From: Solenopsis invicta
Taxonomy: Eukaryota; Arthropoda; Insecta; Hymenoptera; Formicidae
Assembly: GCF_016802725.1 (NCBI RefSeq)
Contig: NC_052667.1
Coordinates: forward strand, 24,326,346-24,390,345
Length of the DNA stretch: 64,000 bases
Direction of reading: 5' to 3'
The notes beneath the pieces were generated by a model that saw nothing but the letters and a program-made list of their open reading frames with translations, had not been told where the DNA came from and searched no databases. Shown one piece after another: positions 58,762 to 64,000 of this stretch. Within the stretch, counting starts at the first letter, position 1; each line of letters begins with the position of its first letter. A program made the position numbers and the translations under genes.

Positions 58762-61700
58762 TCAAGTGCCAATATTTCTTGTTCGAATTGCATTGACAGT
58801 TTTAGTATTAACACTTTGTTGCTGTGAATTTAACATTGTTGTCAGATAGGGTCTCTCCGGCGTTGGGCAGTGAAATTTGTGGAAAAGAGTTTCCCAAGTC
58901 ATCGTTTTGGCACCCACTGGCTCGAACAAGTTGTTCCATAAACCGTTAGCATCTATAAATATGGAAAAAATTTTTTAAATTATTTTTTAAATCATTTTTG
59001 AATAATGAAAACTTTTCTTTGTATACATTTTATAGTTGATTTAGAATTAGATCTAATTGAATGAAACGTGTGTATGTGAATGGACCTTTTTATTAAATTT
59101 ATACTTTTGTATTAATTAACATCGTTACAATTTGGTGACTGTGTGGACTAGTCAAACTAATAAATTTAAACTGGTTAATATTTGAATAATGTCGTGGCAA
59201 TTATTACTCTCTTTTACATTATAATGTTTAGAAATACAGGACTGAAAAATGGAGAGCATTTTTATACATTTTATAATAAATATTGAGTATAAAAGATAGA
59301 TGATTTTTTTAATTATTAATAATTAATATATATTTTTTAATTAAGCAGAGTAACTATTAGTATTTTCTTTTTAGAGAATTTTTAGTAAACTTACATAGAG
59401 CATTGGCCTTTTGAGTAACGTGAAAACAATCGCTGCTCAAATATGTCGTGTCGGCGTATCCATCTAAAGCAAGTGGTATAGTTATATTTGCTAGGGTAGG
59501 CTCACTTACGACTGCGAAATCATCTCTTTGAAATTCTGGATAAGTAGCGATTTCCATATCTAGCTTCTGCCACCTAAAATATATTTTTAAATTTTTTATC
59601 TTTTTTTGTTATCAGTAATAATGACAATAATATATTTGTCGGAACAAACTAAAATTAATTTATAATGTCACACATTGCCAAATATGTACTTCTATTGTAA
59701 TTTAATGCTGCATCTGATAATTTAAAAACACATTACTTTGTGCATTAAAAAAAATTATTAACGTTCATAATTGACATTTAACAAGTATAATAATATATTG
59801 TAGACTATTTTTTGTTCGTTTTGCTTACTGTGACATAATGTTGTAATACAGAGGCCTAAAACGCCGAAATGAAGAACCAAACAAGCAAGAACATTCGACG
59901 TCCGTTGTAACAAAACAAGTAAATGTTGATCTTCCTTTACGAGTATCGACTAAGGCCTTTAAATGGGGTGGCAGAATCAATGCCACAAAAGTCCGCGGTA
60001 AATTATCTCTTAGTGTCCGCAAAACTTTAAGTAGGTCGGTTTTGTGTGTTTCAAGCGTTGACCAAGGTGATGAAGTCCAACATATTTCATTGCAAAAGTC
60101 ATTGCTTCCAATCATTAGCGAAATAAACTGCAAATCAGATTTATTTGTCGATATGTACTTTTAATTGATAAGGTATAGAATTTTTGACAGTAAAAAGAGA
60201 TATTTTAGAAATACAAGAAATCTCGGAAAAAAAATTACAACATATAAAGCACTCTGTTGAATTTTTACTGTATATTTAAAATTGTAATTAATTTAGTTAT
60301 AAAGGTTTTTATAATTAAGTTAATTTTAATTTTAATCTGACTAGAAAAACGACAAAACGTGTCCATGTTATTAACATGTTAAGTACCACGCGTTGTAGTT
60401 CGACTTTTTCTACGGTAAAAGTTTAACGGAGCATTTTATCACTATTTCTGCCTGACGTTTCTCTGGTTGTTTTCAAATAATCTTGTCTGGCGCAACAAAC
60501 CTTCCAATGTTTTTGCAAATCTATCCTCGGATCTTTCTTAATCTTTTTGACTAGTACTTCCGCCATATACGGCATATCCGCGGATACAGCAGCGCTTTCC
60601 GCAATATTCAACTGTGCCGCTTTGTGAGTCGTCAAAGAGTCTCCCAATGCATAGCCTATCAGATTGGGGTTGAATTCCTATTGAAAATTTGTGGATGATT
60701 AATTTGCACGACTATACATCGTTAAATCAGTTTTTAGCTTTAATCCCCTCGTAACGTAATGTAACTTGAAAGAATAAAAAAATTACGTTTGGTGAGATAT
60801 TTATTAAAATAAGGTAGAAAAATATAGAGCGAATAAAAAGATTGTAATTTTAAATGTTACTTAATGACAATTATAATAATACACTCATTAATCGATATCA
60901 CATCTTGAATTATATTTAGTTTGTTCGGCAGATTGCTTAATGCTGTGATATAAAGAAAATCTATTTTCTTTTCTATTATTTATATAATTATTACATAACA
61001 GTTTAAAAAAAGAATGTATTTTGGGAAGATGTAATGTACGAGTATTGTACATATCTCAACGAAAAATTGCTCTAGAATATGTGTGTAATAATTTCACTAT
61101 TGATGATCGATGATTTTGCTTTGACAGTGCGCTGTTCAAAAATCAAGAGGTAACAAATTACAGATTAATCAAAAATTACGAGACACGCGTACGTAAAAAT
61201 ATAAAATGATGGACGAAAGTTTATAAAAAAGACTATCCACCTCTGAGTGTAGATGTCATGTTGTGTTTTACTTTTAATATATGTTAAGATCCTATTGCAA
61301 GTACTTCATTCATCACAATTTTTTTTTAAATTGTAAAACCAAAACATAACGTATTGCGAGAAAAATGGTGATTGCCTTGTCGTTGTTTTACTGACAACAA
61401 GAATTACGACATTTCATCATTGATAATGACAATTTGTACGTCGCGCGCACTTTCGCAAAAATTTCGCAAAAAGATGAACTACCGGTGATTTTTCAAGTTA
61501 CTCACTTATATTCTGCACGTCAAACTGATGAATAATTGACTAGAAGTGAACTTCTTTGATCAAACAAATTGCTATTAAAAAATAATATAATAATGTGCAA
61601 TATAGTGTAATATTGAATGTTATATAATCGATAATAAATTTCAGGTAATCGAAAACTTAGTTTGTTAAATACATATACGGTCGAGTTCTTTAATTCATCG

Positions 61701-62810
61701 ATTGATTAATCGCATTATGCGCAAATGCAACTTTGTTTTGTAAAAGCTGCATTTGCGCGTGCAGCAATGCAATTGATTAATCGACGAATTAAAAAACTCG
61801 CCCAATATATATGTTTATAAATATATACGTTTTATAAATAAACAAAAATTAGTTTACCAATAGCGTTTTTAATTTTACATTACTGTGCATTAATGCAATT
61901 TAAAATATTATATTATTCATAATAATTATATAAGTATTTATCTTTGTTGTTTTAACGTTTTAATTAAATATGTATGAATTTTAACTATCACGGTGGATAC
62001 TCTACCGGTATCATAAATTTAAGTTTCTTATATTGCATCATGCACATTATGATCTATTTAATAATAAACATTATATCGTCGTACGATTTGATTGATTTAC
62101 CTTGAGGATGTTGGGAAGAGTTAAATATTCTCGCCACGTGCCTTGGCCTCCGCCGGCCGCGGTAACTCCTCTGTTCTCTACAGCGACCTGAAGCACATTG
62201 TTTGCAAAAATGCCAGTTCCGGCTGTAAGAGAATCACCCATCGCGGCGATAACATCGATATCACCTGGTCTTAATTTGTGCACTGACGTTGGCACTTTCG
62301 GCGATCGGCCACCTGAAATTTATCGCTATTTGTAGCATTTCTCAGGCACATGATATTTAGTATTCTTATTATTCTTTAAATAACAATTTAAGTAATTAAA
62401 CATCTTTGAACTATTTTTTCATGAAAACATCTATGTATTTGTAGTTCTTATGTGTTATTACTGATTGACTGATGTAAAACCACAGACGTTTAAAAATGTT
62501 GTACTAATAATGAAATAGTTCGCTTGCTAATTATTAAAAAAAGTTACTGATGTAATTTTTATAATTTTATAATTTTTATTGAATATACTTTTTATGCGGG
62601 TATATATATTTATATTAATTATAAAGGAACAAAATAATTTTAACCAGAGATCGTAAATAATTATTAATGAAAAAATAAAAAAAAAATAGGTGTCTATTAA
62701 AATCATACCTGTCACATTGCAAGGGAATGGAACATCATCGGGAACGATTTTTTGCATTTTATTTGCTTTTCGAGCTATTTGCAAATACTTTTCTTCCGTT
62801 CCTGTCCAAC
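58762..62810 (-). CDS. PLB1: Phospholipase B1-like GDSL lipase (5' end unresolved)
   Basis: Secreted or membrane-tethered phospholipase/lysophospholipase of the SGNH/GDSL class. Family knowledge: it hydrolyses phospholipid acyl esters with a Ser-Asp-His triad. Exons on minus: 62709-62810, 62101-62312, 60501-60677, 59829-60127, 59395-59573, 58762-58952, with matching phases. Visible: PFPCNVTGGRSPKVPTSVH, nucleophile block AAMGDSLTAG, GGQGTWREYLTLPNILK, EFNPNLIGYALGDSL, block III MIGSNDFCNEIC, RDDFAVVSEPTLANITIPL and the acid-base block SSDCFHVTQKA. All catalytic residues are present. The tail after CPTPERPYLTT is short and lacks a second lipase repeat, so this is a single-domain insect form, unlike the multi-repeat vertebrate PLB1. 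About 385 residues are seen. The signal peptide exon is missing: an upstream ATG in frame at 62857-62859 would give MYVIFFVNCNIFI, but the ctgcag acceptor at 62811 makes a further exon more likely. An AATAAA lies at 58612-58617. Confidence 0.93.
61679..61802. mobile_element. Small palindromic MITE in PLB1-like intron
   Basis: Left arm ggtcgagttctttaattc and attgattaatcgcatt with gcgcaaatgca; right arm is its imperfect complement ending attaaaaaactcgcc. The loop is about 20 bases. It lies in the intron between exons 62101-62312 and 60501-60677. Confidence 0.55.
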
Positions 62811-64000
62811 CTGCAGGATTAATAAATATGTTACAATTTACAAAGAAAATAACGTACATAATTATGTCATGAATTCTATAATAATAATAAAAAAAAAAAA
62901 AAAAAATTTACTTTATAACTAAAATAAAAAGTAATATAAAATGTATTTTTACTATATTTTATTTAATTATTTAATTGCAATATAAAAATAAATATAATTA
63001 TTAAAAATGTATGTTTGTCTTTATAAAGTTCTTCAAACAAGCGAATTTTCAACTCTCCCAGTACACAGAACTTCAACGCTGCTATTTTCATCAGTTTTCA
63101 TCAGTTTTGACATTTCAATGAGACATAGAACATTATTTTAAAGAAAAGAATTTTTTTGAAAATTAAAATATTAGATTAAATATTAAAATATTAATTTATT
63201 ATAAATAGTTTTGTCCGGTGCTTGTTTGGCAAGTCATATGTTCAATTTTTAATACTCAATTTATAAAATAAAATTTACCTTATGAAAGAAATTTTATAAA
63301 TAGAGTTTGAATTTTAATGAGAGTTTTTCCATTCTAAGCGTCTCTTACGTAGTTGAGCGTAAGAAACAATGTTATTTAATCAACCATCTATTCTTACGCT
63401 ATGTGGTTTAATTTTGTGAATAAATGATAAGATCTATTTTATATTAAAGAATATTAATTTATTGTTTTATTCAATCAAACTCTGTTTTTAAAACTTTGTT
63501 TGGAAAACAATATTGTATTTTATTTGCTGCCAAATTAATCGGTAATTTAAAATTGATTGCAAAGTCATATTGAATAAAAAGTAATACATACTGTAAATAA
63601 ATAGAACGACAAAAGTAAAATGATAAAAATAGAAATTATATAACTATGCTCTTTTGATTCTATAACTTACAGTAATCTATGTACCATATTTAATTAAAAA
63701 ACTGTTTATCAAACTATAATTTAATAAAACTAGCTTTAATAAAATTAAGATTAAAAAGTAAATTTCCCTAATGCATTTTAAAGTCAGAGTATAATAATCT
63801 AAACTTCAGCTTGATATCGTAAAGACAAATTAAAAATTGAATTAATATAAGAAGCGAAAGACAAGCAAATATAAAATGTGTGTTGCGGAACGTGATTTGT
63901 CAATACATTAATTATTATTCATTTATAACATCTATTTGTTTGTGTTTAACATTTTTTACATTGATTTAATTTTTAATAGGAAATAGTTACCAAGTCAAAT
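62811..64000. other. AT-rich 5' region of PLB1-like gene
   Basis: Expected to hold, or lead to, the signal-peptide exon on minus. I could not identify it. A poly(A) run lies at 62888-62905. Otherwise nothing seen. Confidence 0.4.

Noticed and set aside
1..64000. CRISPR arrays, operons or other prokaryotic systems
   Set aside because: Introns, polyadenylation signals and gene families are those of an animal; the repeat spacing nowhere resembles a CRISPR array.

Overview
The window looks like nuclear DNA of an insect, most likely a hymenopteran such as an ant. That is an inference from AT-rich introns and intergenic DNA mixed with short GC-rich patches, many (GA)n and (AT)n runs, GT-AG introns, and genes closest to insect families. 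No species was identified and no database could be searched.

Layout. Bases 1-19201 hold no exon I can recognise, only old repeats, microsatellites and small inverted-repeat elements; they are probably upstream of, or within the large first intron of, the first gene. Bases 19202-31009 (+) carry 17 visible coding exons of the clathrin-adaptor gene lap (AP180/PICALM family), lacking only the first coding exon(s). They include a 12-bp microexon inside the ANTH domain and a GC-rich exon whose frame is broken once. Bases 31010 to about 41000 are 3' UTR and intergenic DNA. Bases 41135-57170 (-) hold a tandem tetraspanin cluster: copy A (236 aa, intact), copy B (270 aa, intact, more diverged), copy C (148 aa, open, but with the large extracellular loop removed by an in-frame deletion) and copy D (first two exons only, with a stop: a pseudogene). 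The same TATA-containing block of about 32 bp lies upstream of all four. Bases 58762 to about 62810 (-) hold a GDSL-type phospholipase B1-like gene, with its extreme N-terminus unresolved.

Mobile DNA is mostly small and non-autonomous: a piggyBac-like element flanked by TTAA, a Tc1/mariner-like MITE with TA duplications, and several long palindromic elements. I found no transposase ORF.

How the genes work together. lap, the tetraspanins and the phospholipase all act at membranes, but nothing in the sequence suggests a shared pathway. The real functional unit is the tetraspanin cluster, where duplication, loop loss and pseudogenisation can be read directly.
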